From Thiotrichales bacterium (GTDB lineage Bacteria > Pseudomonadota > Gammaproteobacteria > JAABTG01): a stretch of 33,245 bases of DNA. A model generated the notes under the pieces. That model worked only from the letters and a program-made list of their open reading frames with translations, was not told the origin of the DNA and ran no database searches. The position numbers and the translations under genes were made by a program. Numbering within the stretch: position 1 is the stretch's first letter; each line of letters begins with the position of its first letter. The stretch lies in NCBI GenBank assembly GCA_011389995.1, contig JAABTG010000042.1, positions 1-33,245 on the forward strand. Direction: 5' to 3'. Positions 9,446-19,173 of this stretch are shown piece by piece.

Positions 9446-10423
9446 ATGTTCCGCAACGATAAGCCTTCAAAGGACGAGGACCAGCCCGGCGCCAGTCGCG
9501 GGGGCCTGTTCTCGCGCCTGAAAAGCGGCCTCAGCCGCACCCGCGGCAACCTCACGGAGGGCCTGGCATCCCTGATACGGGGCAACCGCGCCGTCGATGC
9601 CGACATGCTGGAAGAGTTGGAGACCCTCCTGCTCACTTCCGACGTGGGGGTGGAGGCCACCCGCACCCTGGTGGACAACCTCTCCAGACGGGTGGCCAGG
9701 CAGGAGGTGAAGGACGCCGATGCCCTCTACCAGACCCTGCGCCAGGACATGCTGCGCATTCTCAACCCGGTCACCAAACCCATCGCCCTGTCCAGCCAGC
9801 GCACCCGCCCCTTCGTGGTACTCATGGTGGGCGTCAACGGCGCCGGCAAGACCACCACCATCGGCAAGCTGGCCAAGCGTTTCCAGAAGCTGGACCTGTC
9901 GGTGATGCTGGCCGCCGGGGACACCTTCCGGGCCGCCGCGGTGGAGCAGCTCCAGGCCTGGGGTGAGCGCAACAGCGTGCCCGTGGTGGCCCAGCAGACG
10001 GGGGCGGACGCGGCCTCGGTGATCTACGACGCCCTGGACCGCGCCACCGCGAGGAATATCAACGTCCTCATTGCCGATACCGCCGGCCGCCTGCATACCC
10101 AGGACAACCTCATGGAAGAGCTCAAGAAGGTGAAGCGGGTACTGGGCAAGATCGACGCCGAGGCCCCCCACGAGGTGCTGCTGGTACTGGATGCCACCGC
10201 CGGCCAGAACGCCCTGGCCCAGGCCCGCCAGTTCCACCAGGCCGTGGGGGTCACGGGCATCGTGCTCACCAAGCTCGACGGCACCGCCAAGGGCGGCATC
10301 GTGTTCGCCCTCGCCAAGGAGCTGGGCCTGCCCCTGCGCTACATCGGCGTGGGCGAGGGCATCGAGGACATGCGGCCCTTCAAGGGCGGCGAATTCATCG
10401 ACGCCCTGTTTGCCCGGGACTGA
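9446..10423 (+). CDS. ftsY: Signal recognition particle receptor FtsY
   Basis: 325 aa. This GTPase docks SRP-bound ribosomes at the SecYEG translocon on the inner membrane. A short charged N-terminal segment (residues 1-35) replaces the long acidic A domain of the E. coli protein. The helical N domain covers about 36-110 and the G domain follows, with the P-loop GVNGAGKTTT at 129-138, DTFRAAAVEQL, DTAGR, TKLDGTAKGG and the closing GEGIEDMRPF. The ATG at 9446 is preferred over an in-frame ATG at 9398 that would lie inside the likely promoter; neither has a strong ribosome-binding site. It is followed 25 bp later by ftsE, the conserved ftsY-ftsE-ftsX order. Confidence 0.97.
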   Translation: MFRNDKPSKDEDQPGASRGGLFSRLKSGLSRTRGNLTEGLASLIRGNRAVDADMLEELETLLLTSDVGVEATRTLVDNLSRRVARQEVKDADALYQTLRQDMLRILNPVTKPIALSSQRTRPFVVLMVGVNGAGKTTTIGKLAKRFQKLDLSVMLAAGDTFRAAAVEQLQAWGERNSVPVVAQQTGADAASVIYDALDRATARNINVLIADTAGRLHTQDNLMEELKKVKRVLGKIDAEAPHEVLLVLDATAGQNALAQARQFHQAVGVTGIVLTKLDGTAKGGIVFALAKELGLPLRYIGVGEGIEDMRPFKGGEFIDALFARD

Positions 10424-10448
10424 ACGGAACCCACGGCGGACCGCGCAC

Positions 10449-11114
10449 ATGATCCGGTTCGAGCAGGTCGCCAAACGCTATGCCACCGGCCACGACGGCC
10501 TGGGCAGCGTCAGTTTCCACATGGCCCGGGGCGAGATGGCCTTTCTCACCGGACCCTCCGGCGCCGGCAAGAGCACCCTGTTGCGGCTCATCGGCCTCAT
10601 CGAGCGCCACACCCGGGGCCAGGTGGTGGTGGGGGGGCAGAACCTCCAGCGCATCCAGGGCCGCCGGGTCGCTTACTACCGCCGCAACCTCGGCATCATC
10701 TTCCAGGATCACCGCCTGCTGCTGGACCGCACGGTGTTCGACAACGTGGCCCTGCCCCTGGTGGTGGCGGGGCACCGCCGGGGCGACATCGAGCGGCGGG
10801 TGCGGGCGGCCCTCGACCAGGTGGGGCTGCTGGGCAAGGAGCGGCTCTTCCCCGTGACCCTCTCGGGGGGCGAGCAGCAACGGGTGGGCATCGCCCGGGC
10901 GGTGGTGAACAAGCCCCCCCTGCTGCTGGCAGACGAACCCACGGGCAACCTGGACCCCGAATTGTCCCAGGAGATAATGAGTCTGTTCGAGCGTTTCAAC
11001 CAGGTGGGGGTCACGGTGCTCATCGCCACCCATGACGTGGACCTCATCCGGCGCATGGGCCATCGGGAGATCCGCCTGCGGGACGGACGCCTGGCGCCGG
11101 CGGGCCGGCCGTGA
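10449..11114 (+). CDS. ftsE: Cell division ATP-binding protein FtsE
   Basis: 221 aa. It is the cytosolic ATPase of the FtsEX complex, which links the Z ring to activation of periplasmic peptidoglycan amidases. The ABC motifs are in order: Walker A GPSGAGKST at 35-43, Q-loop in IIFQDHRLL, signature LSGGEQQ at 138-144, Walker B LLLADEP at 158-164, and the H-loop in IATHD. The ATG at 10449 begins the family N terminus (MIRFEQVAKRY). Its TGA overlaps the GTG start of ftsX by 4 bp (GTGA), indicating coupled translation of the two subunits. Confidence 0.97.
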   Translation: MIRFEQVAKRYATGHDGLGSVSFHMARGEMAFLTGPSGAGKSTLLRLIGLIERHTRGQVVVGGQNLQRIQGRRVAYYRRNLGIIFQDHRLLLDRTVFDNVALPLVVAGHRRGDIERRVRAALDQVGLLGKERLFPVTLSGGEQQRVGIARAVVNKPPLLLADEPTGNLDPELSQEIMSLFERFNQVGVTVLIATHDVDLIRRMGHREIRLRDGRLAPAGRP

Positions 11115-12091
11115 GTCGGCGCCCCGGCCATTCGGCCAGCGCTGGCCGGGGTGGCGGCAGCCGCCTCACCGACCCCGTCAGCGGCTGGCTGTTGCGGCAT
11201 CTCCAGGTACTCATCTCCACCCTCGGCAGCCTCTCCCGCAGCCCCTTCAACACCCTCATGACGGCGGCCGTGGTGGGCATCGCCCTGGCCCTGCCGTCGG
11301 CCCTCTACAAGCTGCTGGAGAACGGCGAGGCGGTGCGCCGCGGCCTCGAGGGCGCCGCCCAGATATCCCTGTTCCTGCATCAGGAGGTGAATGAGGCCCG
11401 CGGCCGGGCCTTCGCCGCCGAGCTCACGGCGCGCAGTGACCTGGCCGCCGTGCACTATATATCACCGGACGAGGCCCTGGCCGAGTACCAGGAGATGTCG
11501 GGCCTCACCGACGTGCTCGAGGTGATGGAGCACAACCCCCTGCCGGCGGTGGTGGTGGTGATACCGGTGGCGGAGCACGCCGGAGTGGAGGCGGTGCGCA
11601 CCCTGGTGGAGGAGTTTGCCGCCGCCGCCGAGGTGGAACTGGCCCAGTTCGATCAGGAGTGGGTGCGCCGGCTGGACGGCCTCACCGCCCTGTTCGAGCG
11701 CGGCGTGGTGATCATCGCCGCCCTGCTGGGGGCCGCGGTGCTGCTCATCGTGGGCAATACCATCCGCCTCACCATCAACACCCGGCGCCAGGAGATCGAG
11801 GTGGCGAAACTGGTGGGGGCCACCGATGCCTTCGTGCGCCGACCCTTCCTCTACACCGGGCTGTGGTTCGGCATCCTCGGTTCCCTGCTGGCCTGGCTGC
11901 TGGTGGCCCTCGCCCTCGAACTCCTGAGCGGCCCGGTCAATCGTCTCGCGGCCCTCTACTACAGCGACTTCCGGCTACTGACGGTGACCCTGACGGACGG
12001 CCTGCTGGTGACGGCGGCGGGGGCCGGTCTGGGGCTGGTGGGTTCATGGATCGCGGTGGGCCGCCACCTGCAGGAGATCCAACCCTCCTGA
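11111..12091 (+). CDS. ftsX: Cell division protein FtsX
   Basis: 326 aa with a GTG start. It is the membrane subunit of FtsEX. A basic cytosolic N terminus (about 40 residues) leads to TM1 (TLMTAAVVGIALALPSAL). A periplasmic domain of about 110 residues comes next, containing the YISPDEALAEY segment, then three more transmembrane segments near residues 197-220, 250-275 and 295-315. The cytosolic loop INTRRQEIEVAKLVGAT is the FtsX/MacB-like coupling helix that contacts FtsE. Topology and length match the family. Confidence 0.96.
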   Translation: MSRRPGHSASAGRGGGSRLTDPVSGWLLRHLQVLISTLGSLSRSPFNTLMTAAVVGIALALPSALYKLLENGEAVRRGLEGAAQISLFLHQEVNEARGRAFAAELTARSDLAAVHYISPDEALAEYQEMSGLTDVLEVMEHNPLPAVVVVIPVAEHAGVEAVRTLVEEFAAAAEVELAQFDQEWVRRLDGLTALFERGVVIIAALLGAAVLLIVGNTIRLTINTRRQEIEVAKLVGATDAFVRRPFLYTGLWFGILGSLLAWLLVALALELLSGPVNRLAALYYSDFRLLTVTLTDGLLVTAAGAGLGLVGSWIAVGRHLQEIQPS

Positions 12092-12161
12092 TTCGCCGTA
12101 AACCCCTATTTACCGTAAACGATTAAATCCATTGGCTTTCCCAGGGAACCGGGGGGCCCCC

Positions 12162-12196
12162 TGGCACTCTAATGGCGCGAGTGCTAACCTGATAAT
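12162..12196 (+). promoter_or_regulatory. rpoH promoter region: sigma54-like -24/-12 plus a possible sigma70 -10
   Basis: TGGCAC (12162-12167), five bases, then TGGC (12173-12176) matches the RpoN consensus TGGCAC-N5-TTGC with one mismatch and the correct 12-bp phasing of the GG and GC pairs. GATAAT at 12191-12196 could be a separate sigma70 -10 (5 of 6), though no good -35 is seen. E. coli rpoH is known to have several promoters including a sigma54 one, so the arrangement is plausible. Upstream, CCAGGG/CCCTGG arms (12141-12164) could form a hairpin. Confidence 0.45.
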
Positions 12197-12222
12197 AGAT
12201 ATAGAAATTTGGAGATTCAGCC

Positions 12223-13074
12223 ATGACCACAAGCCTCAATGCTTTGATGGCATTGCCGGCAGGCAGCCTGGAAGAATACGAGCGCAGCGTCAACCTCGTA
12301 CCCATGCTGAGTGCCGACGAGGAACACCGTCTCGCCGTCAGATTCCGCGACCATCAGGACCTGGGCGCCGCCCGCCAGCTGGTGCTGTCCCACCTGCGTT
12401 TCGTGGTACGGGTGGCCAAGGGCTACCGTGGTTATGGACTGGCCCACGGGGACCTCATTCAGGAGGGTAATATCGGCCTCATGAAGGCGGTGAAGCGGTT
12501 CGACCCCGACATGGGGGTGCGCCTGGTGTCTTTCGCCGTGCACTGGATACGCGCCGAGATCCACGAGTTCATCCTGCGTAACTGGCGCATCGTCAAGGTG
12601 GCCACCACCAAGGCCCAGCGCAAGCTGTTCTTCAACCTGCGGGGGGCCAAGAAGCGCCTTGGCTGGATGAATAACGACGAGGTGAACTCGGTGGCCGCGG
12701 ACCTCGGCGTGCCCCCCAAGACCGTGCTGGAGATGGAACAGCGCCTCAATGCCCATGACGCGCCCTTCGACGGCTATGGCGACGGCGAAGACGACGACGA
12801 GCGTCCCGCGCCCGCCGGCTATCTGCAGGATCTGCGCTACGACCCGGCCCTCGAGGCCGAGGCGGACGACTGGTCGAATGACGCCCATGATCGCCTGTTC
12901 CGGGCCATGGATGTGCTGGACGACCGCAGCCGTCGCATCCTCGAGCGGCGCTGGCTGGGGGATGACAAATCGACCCTGCAGGAACTCGCCAACGAGTATG
13001 AGGTTTCGGCGGAACGCATACGCCAGTTGGAAAAGACCGCCCTCAACAAGCTGCGCACCGCCATGGCGGCCTGA
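12223..13074 (+). CDS. rpoH: RNA polymerase heat-shock sigma factor RpoH (sigma32)
   Basis: 283 aa, the normal length. It directs RNA polymerase to heat-shock promoters. The RpoH box QRKLFFNLR is at residues 132-140, which distinguishes it from RpoS and RpoD. Region 2 ([19 protein letters not shown], then [15 protein letters not shown]) and region 4 ([20 protein letters not shown], the -35-binding helix-turn-helix) are intact. GGAG at 12211-12214 lies 8 nt before the ATG. It follows ftsX after 131 bp, as in many gammaproteobacteria, but the gap carries its own candidate promoters. No clear thermosensor stem was identified by eye in the leader. Confidence 0.97.
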   Translation: MTTSLNALMALPAGSLEEYERSVNLVPMLSADEEHRLAVRFRDHQDLGAARQLVLSHLRFVVRVAKGYRGYGLAHGDLIQEGNIGLMKAVKRFDPDMGVRLVSFAVHWIRAEIHEFILRNWRIVKVATTKAQRKLFFNLRGAKKRLGWMNNDEVNSVAADLGVPPKTVLEMEQRLNAHDAPFDGYGDGEDDDERPAPAGYLQDLRYDPALEAEADDWSNDAHDRLFRAMDVLDDRSRRILERRWLGDDKSTLQELANEYEVSAERIRQLEKTALNKLRTAMAA

Positions 13075-13096
13075 GGACCTTGCCACCGACCCCACA

Positions 13097-13121
13097 GGGG
13101 CGCCTTCGGGCGCCCCTTATT
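13097..13121 (+). terminator. Intrinsic terminator after rpoH
   Basis: A perfect 8-bp stem, GGGGCGCC (13097-13104) with GGCGCCCC (13109-13116), is closed by a TTCG tetraloop and followed by TTATT. It begins 23 bp after the rpoH stop. The T-run is short, but stem and loop are very stable. Confidence 0.8.
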
Positions 13122-13135
13122 CACTACGAATTGTT

Positions 13136-13350
13136 AACTACGAAAGGCGCGAAAGACGCGAAAGGAGAGCAGGCAAGTTGCTGGGTTAGCCCTCAGGCCG
13201 GTGACAAGCAATGGCGTGAACTCGCCAATGGCTAAGGGATTTGCCTCAGGCCGAATCTTTTACACATCTTGTGTGATCGCGCTTGTCTCTTGATTCCACA
13301 AGTAATATTTAGAAGTTTTTCTTTTCGGGAATTTCGCGTCTTTCGTAGTT
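13136..13350. repeat. Inverted-repeat element with 9-bp periodic arms, 215 bp
   Basis: The left arm 13136-13165 begins AACTACGAAAGGCGCGAAAG and repeats GAAAG(G/A)CGC with a 9-bp period. The right arm 13321-13350 is its inverted copy, about 25 of 30 bases complementary, with the outer 11 bp exact. Inside are a direct repeat CCTCAGGCCG (13191-13200 and 13244-13253) and inverted TTAGCC/GGCTAA pairs (13186-13191, 13230-13235). ACTACGAA also occurs just outside at 13123-13130. It fills the 301-bp stretch between rpoH and the DUF2189 gene after the terminator. No protein is encoded. It looks like a non-autonomous interspersed repeat, but no target-site duplication is obvious. Confidence 0.6.
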
Positions 13351-13375
13351 CCATCCCCTTTGCCTGTCGACGCCA

Positions 13376-14173
13376 TTAAACGGAATCGACCTCCGGAAAA
13401 ACGTCGCTGCGGATGGTCTCCCGATAGCCGTGCCAGGTGGCGTGGCCGATGAGGGGCATGAGTACCGCCAGGCCGACGAAGGCGGTGGCGAAGCCCAACA
13501 GGGTCAGGCCGACGATGAGGGTGGCCCATACCGCCATGGCCCCCTTGTTGCGCAGCACGGCGTTGACGCTGGTGATCATGGCCGTCACCACGTCCACCTT
13601 GCGGTCCATCATCATGGGCAGAGAGAAGGCGCTCACGGCGAATACGAACCCCGCGAACAGGGCGCCCACCGCACTGCCCACCCCGAGGAAGGCGGCGAAC
13701 TGTCCCAGGGTGGGGTTGCCGTCCGTGGGAAAGAACACGTGGATCATCGACGCGGCCCTGGCCCATACCAGCAGGATCAGGATCAATACCACCGCGAACA
13801 GCAGCTCGTTGCCCAGATGCTTGCGGCTCTGCAGGGCGCAATGGCCCAGCGTCGGGGTCTTGCCCTTGGAGATCTGACAGCTGATGTCGTAGAGGGAAAA
13901 GGCCAGCACCGGCCCCACCAGCACGAAGCCCGTCAGCAGGCTGAACAGCATGACGTGATTGCCGGTGCTCAGCACCAGATAGGTGATGAGGTAGGAGAAC
14001 ACGACCAGCCCCACACCATAGCTCAGGCTCGCCAGGGGGGCCTTCCTGAGGTCTGCCCAGCCCAGGCGCAGCCAGCCGATGGGTGCCCCGAGGGGAAGGT
14101 CGTTGGCCGGCGCCACCAGCGGCAGCGGCGCCTCGGCCTCTTCGGATTCTCCGCGGATCTCTGAGTCGCTCAC
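13376..14173 (-). CDS. DUF2189 family integral membrane protein
   Basis: 265 aa with a GTG start preceded by a strong GGAGGAG site (complement of 14182-14188 area). After a 30-residue acidic N terminus come about six hydrophobic segments (near residues 52-70, 73-95, 123-142, 162-185, 210-228 and 230-245). The motifs GWLRLGWADLRKAPLAS and LVGPVLAFSLYDIS are typical of DUF2189, a family often found near cytochrome oxidase genes and whose function is not established. It sits downstream of ccoS across a 278-bp gap, so it may have its own promoter. Confidence 0.85.
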   Translation of the reverse strand: MSDSEIRGESEEAEAPLPLVAPANDLPLGAPIGWLRLGWADLRKAPLASLSYGVGLVVFSYLITYLVLSTGNHVMLFSLLTGFVLVGPVLAFSLYDISCQISKGKTPTLGHCALQSRKHLGNELLFAVVLILILLVWARAASMIHVFFPTDGNPTLGQFAAFLGVGSAVGALFAGFVFAVSAFSLPMMMDRKVDVVTAMITSVNAVLRNKGAMAVWATLIVGLTLLGFATAFVGLAVLMPLIGHATWHGYRETIRSDVFPEVDSV

Positions 14174-14254
14174 TATTCACTCCTCCTTTTGGCCATGCCT
14201 TGCGCATGACGGCGGCGCGGGACGTGCGAATCGCTGGCCCCCGCTCATTCTTAT

Positions 14255-14275
14255 GAGGCGGCCGCTGGCCGCCTC
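14255..14275. terminator. Perfect 9-bp hairpin in the ccoS/DUF2189 gap
   Basis: GAGGCGGCC (14255-14263), loop GCT, GGCCGCCTC (14267-14275). No T-run follows on the minus strand (ATAAGAAT), so it may be a weak terminator for the oxidase assembly run or an mRNA-processing structure. The rest of the gap 14174-14451 shows only GC-rich palindromic sequence (for example 14407-14420) and no gene. Confidence 0.4.
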
Positions 14276-14451
14276 CATCAAGTCTAGATGAAAAACCAGG
14301 GGTTTCAGAAGGGTTTGGGACGAAACCAGGGAAAAGAGCGAGGCTTTAGGCCGTGCGGATCGGCCCAGCCCCGGCCATGGGCTCCGCGAGTGGGCAGGCC
14401 ACGGCGGGCGGGCGCGCCCGCGCCAAGGGAAGCACGTCTGGGGACGGGGCC

Positions 14452-14643
14452 CTAGGGCTGCGGCCTGTCGCGATCGGATTCGGGCGATTCCGCCGGGGGT
14501 AGTTCCTCGTCATCCATGAGGATGCGATGGGCCGGCCCTTCCATGTCGTCGTATTGCCCCGACTTGACCGCCCAGAAGAAGATGCCCACGGCGATCACCA
14601 GGATCACCAGGGCCACGGGAACGAGATAGTAGATGACTTCCAT
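14452..14643 (-). CDS. ccoS: Cbb3-type oxidase assembly protein CcoS
   Basis: 63 aa. One N-terminal transmembrane helix (residues 5-26) is followed by the family signature FFWAVKSGQYDDMEGPAHRIL and an acidic tail. CcoS is needed for cofactor insertion in cbb3 oxidases, working with the copper ATPase CcoI. It lies 27 bp after the ccoI stop, the standard ccoI-ccoS pairing. The cbb3 structural genes ccoNOQP and ccoGH are not in this window. Confidence 0.93.
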   Translation of the reverse strand: MEVIYYLVPVALVILVIAVGIFFWAVKSGQYDDMEGPAHRILMDDEELPPAESPESDRDRPQP

Positions 14644-14670
14644 GGTAACGGCCTCTTTGCCGCGGCGCCG

Positions 14671-17178
14671 TCAGGAAGGCTCGGGGCCGGCGGCGGGGGC
14701 TGCGGGAGCGGGGCTGCGGGCAGCGCTGCGGGGTGCACGCAGCCTGAGGGCATTGAGCACCACCAGCAGGGAACTCGCCGACATGCCGATGGCGGCCATC
14801 CACGGCTGAACGTGGCCCGCCACCGCCAGCGGCAGGGCCACTACATTATAGAGCAGGGCCCAGCCGAGGTTCTGGCGCACGATGGCGAGGGTGCGGCGCG
14901 CCGTGGCGATACCCGCGGCGATATGGGGCAGGTGGTCGTTGAACAGCACCAGATCGGCGTGGGTCTGGGCGATGGCCGAGGCCTTACCCATGGCCAGGGA
15001 GACGTCGGCGCCGGCCAGCACCGGTGCATCGTTGACGCCATCCCCCACCATCAACACCACCTCCCCCTGGGCCTGCAGGGCGGCCACGGCGGCGAGCTTG
15101 TCCTGGGGCAGCATGCGCGCCCGGTGGTCGGCGATCCCGAGGTCCGCGGCCACGGCGGCGACGACGCCATCGCCGTCACCACTGAACAGGGACACCTCGA
15201 GGCCCATCTCCCGCAGACGGACCACCGCATTGCGGGCACCGTCCCGCAACCCGTCGGCCAGGGTGAATGCGGCAATGGGGCCGCCGGCATCCGACAGGGT
15301 GACCCGCGTGGCGCGGGCATGGGGGGTAGCAATGCCGGGGGCTTCGGCGCCGCCGGCGAAGGCCGGGGAACCGAGGCGATAGGCCACGCCGTCCACGATG
15401 CCCGTGACCCCCTCCCCGGAACGCGCCACCACCTCCCGCGCCGCGGACCGTTCTTCGGCGGCGCGGCGCAGGGCGCGGCCGATGGGATGTTCCGAGGCCT
15501 GCTCCAGGGCCCCGGCCACCGCCAGGGCGGCGGGTGCGGTCCATGAGTCCCGCAGCATCTCCACCTCCACCACCTCGAGATGGCCCGCCGTCAGGGTGCC
15601 GGTCTTGTCGAACACCACCCGGGTGGCCTTGCTCAAGACCTCCAGGGCATGGCCCCGGGTGGCCAGCAGACCCTCGGCGGCCAGGCGCCCGGTGCCGGCT
15701 GTCAGGGCCGCCGGCGTGGCCAGGGACAGGGCGCAGGGGCAGGTCACCACCAGCACCGAGAGGGTAATCCAGAAGGCGTCCAGTGGCGCATGGAGGTGCC
15801 ACCATGTGTAGGTCAGCCCCGCCACCAGCAGGATGGCGGCCACGAACCAGGCGGCCACGCGGTCGGCGATGCGGGCGAGGCGGGGCTTCTGGGCCTGAGC
15901 CCGATCGAGCAGGCGCAGGATGGCGGCCAGCACCGTTTCCTCTCCCACTTCGGTGACCTCCATCAGCAGGGGGCTCTCCACGTTCACCGTGCCCCCCACC
16001 CGTCGGTCACCCGCGGACTTGGCCAGGGGCATGCTCTCGCCCGTCAGCAGGGATTCGTCCACCGCGCTGCGTCCTTCCACCACGCGCCCGTCCGTGGGCA
16101 CCGACTCCCCCGGACGCACCCGCAGGCGGTCACCGGGCGCCACCTCCGTGACGGGCACCATGGTCTCGCCGGCGGCCTCGACGCGGCGCGCCATGTTGGG
16201 GGCGAGGCGCACCAGGTCCTCGCCCGCCTGGGCGGCGCGGTGGCGTGCGCCCATCTCCAGGAAGCGCCCCGTCAGCAGGAACAGGGTGAACATGCTCACG
16301 GAGTCGAAATAGACCTCGCCGGTTCCGGTGATGGTGGCCCAGGCACTGGCGACATAGGCGACGCCGATGGCCAGGGCAACGGGGACATCCATGCCGAGGC
16401 GACGGTGGCTGAGGTCCACCCAGGCGCCGCGAAAGAAGGGCTGGGCCGAGTACAGCACCACCGGGGTGGCCACCAGCAGGCTGACCCACTGGAAGAAGCG
16501 CTCGTAGGCCGGTTCGATGCCGGTGGCCTCGCCGACGTAGAGGGCCACCGCGAACATCATCACCTGCATGGTGCCGAGGCCGGCCAGGGCGATGCGGCGC
16601 AGGAACAGCCGGCGCTCCCGGTCGGCCACCTGCTGTTGGCGGTTGGGATCATAGGGATGGGCCACGTAGCCGATGTCGGCGATGGCCTTCAGCACATCGG
16701 ACAGGCGGATGAGGCGGTTGTCCCAGCGCAGGCGGGCCCGGTGATTGGAGTAGTTGACCCGAAATTCCAATACCCCGGGCAGGCCGTTGACATGGCGCTC
16801 GTTCAGCCAGATGCAGGCCGCGCAGGTGATGCCCTCGAGAATGAGGGCGGCCTCCCGCAGGTGCTCGCCGTCCATCTCCACGAAACGGGACTGCAGCCGT
16901 TCGTCGTCGTACACCGCCAGCTGTTCCAGCTCTTCGGGCACCACGGCACGTCCCGTGGGGCCCGGATCGGTGCGGTGACGATAGTAGTCCCCGAGGCCGC
17001 TAGCGAGGATGGCCTCGGCCACCGCCTGGCAACCGGCGCAGCAGGTCGGCCGTGGCTCGCCGTCCATTTCTACGGGATAGTGGGCGCCCCCGGGTACCGG
17101 CAGGCCGCAGTGGAAACAGGTCTCCGGTTCGTCCAGCGGCGGCGCACCGGAAAGGGGAGAGCTGGCGGCGTGGGTCAC
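14671..17178 (-). CDS. ccoI: Copper-translocating P-type ATPase, CcoI/FixI type
   Basis: 835 aa with a GTG start. The N-terminal metal-binding region has C21-x2-C24 and C46C47-x2-C50, typical of the FixI/CcoI branch. A heavy-metal-associated domain with C119-A-A-C122 follows. There are about eight transmembrane helices with CPC at about residue 479, the phosphorylated Asp in DKTGT at about 522, SEHP, and GDGVNDAP at about 713. CcoI-type pumps export Cu(I) to the periplasm for oxidase assembly and not for detoxification. It is 37 bp downstream of ctaB in the same direction, so it belongs to the aa3-type oxidase assembly run. Confidence 0.95.
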   Translation of the reverse strand: MTHAASSPLSGAPPLDEPETCFHCGLPVPGGAHYPVEMDGEPRPTCCAGCQAVAEAILASGLGDYYRHRTDPGPTGRAVVPEELEQLAVYDDERLQSRFVEMDGEHLREAALILEGITCAACIWLNERHVNGLPGVLEFRVNYSNHRARLRWDNRLIRLSDVLKAIADIGYVAHPYDPNRQQQVADRERRLFLRRIALAGLGTMQVMMFAVALYVGEATGIEPAYERFFQWVSLLVATPVVLYSAQPFFRGAWVDLSHRRLGMDVPVALAIGVAYVASAWATITGTGEVYFDSVSMFTLFLLTGRFLEMGARHRAAQAGEDLVRLAPNMARRVEAAGETMVPVTEVAPGDRLRVRPGESVPTDGRVVEGRSAVDESLLTGESMPLAKSAGDRRVGGTVNVESPLLMEVTEVGEETVLAAILRLLDRAQAQKPRLARIADRVAAWFVAAILLVAGLTYTWWHLHAPLDAFWITLSVLVVTCPCALSLATPAALTAGTGRLAAEGLLATRGHALEVLSKATRVVFDKTGTLTAGHLEVVEVEMLRDSWTAPAALAVAGALEQASEHPIGRALRRAAEERSAAREVVARSGEGVTGIVDGVAYRLGSPAFAGGAEAPGIATPHARATRVTLSDAGGPIAAFTLADGLRDGARNAVVRLREMGLEVSLFSGDGDGVVAAVAADLGIADHRARMLPQDKLAAVAALQAQGEVVLMVGDGVNDAPVLAGADVSLAMGKASAIAQTHADLVLFNDHLPHIAAGIATARRTLAIVRQNLGWALLYNVVALPLAVAGHVQPWMAAIGMSASSLLVVLNALRLRAPRSAARSPAPAAPAAGPEPS

Positions 17179-17215
17179 GGCATGGAATCCCTGGGCCGGG
17201 GCGTGGGCGCGGGGT

Positions 17216-18121
17216 CTACAGGTAGTGGTCGAACAACAGCGCGCTGAACAGGCCCATCAGGTAGATGATGGAATAGCCGAAGGTCTTCATGGGCAGGGAG
17301 GGGTCCTCCTCGCGGTACAGGCGCACGGCATACACCAGGAATACGGCCCCCAGCAGGGCGGCACACACCAGGTAGAGCAGCCCGCTCATGAGGGTCAGAT
17401 AGGGCAGGAAGCTGACCACCACCATGAGGATGGTGTACAGGAGCACGTGCAGGCGCGTGAACTGGTTGCCGTGGGTCACCGGCAGCATGGGCAGGTCCGC
17501 CTTGGCGTAGTCCTCCCGGCGATGGATGGCCAGCGCCCAGAAGTGGGGCGGCGTCCAGGTGAAGATGATGAGGAACAGCAGCAGGGCATGGCCATCCACG
17601 CCCCCCGTGACGGCGGCCCAGCCGAGCACCGGCGGGGTGGCGCCGGCGGCCCCGCCGATGACGATATTCTGGGGCGTCGCCCGCTTGAGGAACAGGGTAT
17701 AGACGATGGCGTAGCCGATCATGGACAGGAAGGTGAGCACCGCGGTGATGACGTTCACCTGGGTCACCAGCACGAGCACCGACAGGCCGGCCAGGAACAG
17801 GGAGAACAGCAGGGCGTCGCGGCCGTCCACCCGCCCCGAGGGCAGGGGCCGCTTGGCTGTACGCGACATGAGGGCGTCGGAACGCTGTTCCACCAGTTGG
17901 TTCACGGCCGCCCCCGCGGCGGCGCCGAGACCGATGCCCAGGGTCCCGAACACCAGCACCTGCCAGTCCACCATGCCGGGCGTGGCGAGGAACATGCCCA
18001 CCAGGGCCGTGAACACGATGAGGGCCACCACCTTGGGCTTGGTGAGCTCGTAATATTCCTTGATCAGCGTCGCCGGACTGCTGACTCCGGAACCGTGGAT
18101 TGCCTTTGCCGAATGACTCAC
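17216..18121 (-). CDS. ctaB: Protohaem IX farnesyltransferase (haem O synthase)
   Basis: 301 aa. It attaches a farnesyl group to haem B to make haem O. It is a UbiA-family membrane enzyme with about nine helices. The first prenyl-diphosphate-binding motif is [15 protein letters not shown], followed by KRPLPSGRV, and the second loop carries [15 protein letters not shown]. The GTG at 18121 was chosen: it overlaps the ctaA stop by 4 bp (GTGA) and is followed by the family N terminus ([10 protein letters not shown]). The upstream open frame lies inside ctaA and is spurious. Product and position before haem A synthase fit haem A supply to the oxidase. Confidence 0.96.
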   Translation of the reverse strand: MSHSAKAIHGSGVSSPATLIKEYYELTKPKVVALIVFTALVGMFLATPGMVDWQVLVFGTLGIGLGAAAGAAVNQLVEQRSDALMSRTAKRPLPSGRVDGRDALLFSLFLAGLSVLVLVTQVNVITAVLTFLSMIGYAIVYTLFLKRATPQNIVIGGAAGATPPVLGWAAVTGGVDGHALLLFLIIFTWTPPHFWALAIHRREDYAKADLPMLPVTHGNQFTRLHVLLYTILMVVVSFLPYLTLMSGLLYLVCAALLGAVFLVYAVRLYREEDPSLPMKTFGYSIIYLMGLFSALLFDHYL

Positions 18122-19173
18122 GTCGCGCCTTCTGTCACGGGGGACACAGCCGTGGACCGCGGGTGGAGCACATGGTTCAACGTCACGATGGACAACAACA
18201 ATAAGGCCCCCACGGCGTTGTGGGCCACCGCTATGGCCAGGGGCAGGGCGGCGACGATGTTGGTGATACCGAGGCCGAGCTGCACAATCAGCAGCACCGC
18301 CAGCGCACCGGCCACCCGGCGCGCCGCCGGTCCCCCGGCGCCTTTCATGAAGTAAATGCTTACAAACAGCAGCCACCCGGCGGTTACCAGGGCGCCCAGG
18401 CGATGAGCCATATGAATGGCGGTACGCGCGGCACTGTCCAGGACGCCGAACTCGTAATTGACGCCGAGCCCGCGCCACAACACGAAACCCTCCTCGAAGT
18501 CCATGGCCGGCCACCACACCGACTGGCAGGTGGGGAAATCCGTGCAGGCCAGCGCCGCGTAGTTGGCGCTGGTCCAGCCCCCGAGGGCGATCTGGGCGTA
18601 GAGCACCACCAGGGAGACCACGGCGATGAGCCGGGGCGTCATGGTCTCGGGGACCTCACGGAAGCCTGCGGCCAGGCGCGTGCCCATGGCACTGGTGCGC
18701 AGGAACAACCACCACAGCAGGGCCAGGGTGGTGAAGCCTCCCAGCAGATGGGCCATCACCACCACCGGCTTGAGCTGGAGGGTCACGGTCCACATGCCCA
18801 GCAGCGCCTGGAACACCACCAGGGCGGCGATGGCCGTAGGCAGGGCGACGGCCTGGCCGGTATCCTGGCGCCGGCGCCAGGAGATTACGGCGATGGCGAA
18901 GATCAGCAGGCCCAGGGTACCGGCGAAGTAGCGGTGCACCATCTCTGTCCAGGCCTTGGGCGCTTCGACGGGGCGCTCCGGAAATCTCGCGTTGGCCGCC
19001 ACCACGTCCTCCGCCGTCTTGGGGACTCCGAGGTGGCCGTAGCAGCCCGGCCAGTCGGGACAGCCGAGGCCCGCGTCGGCCAGCCGGGTATAGGCCCCCA
19101 GGATCACCACTACCAGGGTGAGGGCGGTGGTGAACAACACCAGCGGGGCCAGGGAACGGGATTTCGCTTTCAT
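18118..19173 (-). CDS. ctaA: Haem A synthase, COX15/CtaA family
   Basis: 351 aa, eight predicted membrane helices. It oxidises the haem O C8 methyl to a formyl group, giving haem A. Conserved features include [17 protein letters not shown] after TM1, [12 protein letters not shown] (haem-binding His), [11 protein letters not shown], the loop cysteine pair region ACTDFPTCQ, and [11 protein letters not shown]. The ATG at 19173 overlaps the SCO-like stop by 4 bp (ATGA). A much longer frame runs upstream through the SCO gene but has no family similarity. It is coupled to ctaB downstream. Confidence 0.96.
   Translation of the reverse strand: MKAKSRSLAPLVLFTTALTLVVVILGAYTRLADAGLGCPDWPGCYGHLGVPKTAEDVVAANARFPERPVEAPKAWTEMVHRYFAGTLGLLIFAIAVISWRRRQDTGQAVALPTAIAALVVFQALLGMWTVTLQLKPVVVMAHLLGGFTTLALLWWLFLRTSAMGTRLAAGFREVPETMTPRLIAVVSLVVLYAQIALGGWTSANYAALACTDFPTCQSVWWPAMDFEEGFVLWRGLGVNYEFGVLDSAARTAIHMAHRLGALVTAGWLLFVSIYFMKGAGGPAARRVAGALAVLLIVQLGLGITNIVAALPLAIAVAHNAVGALLLLSIVTLNHVLHPRSTAVSPVTEGAT

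Noticed and set aside
15580-17247. 555-aa plus-strand frame antisense to ccoI
   Set aside because: ccoI has every P-type ATPase motif; the antisense frame has none and is Gly/His/Gln-rich.
18122-18517. N-terminal extension of ctaB inside ctaA
   Set aside because: The GTG at 18121 with GTGA overlap gives a normal-length protein; the extension is out-of-frame ctaA sequence.
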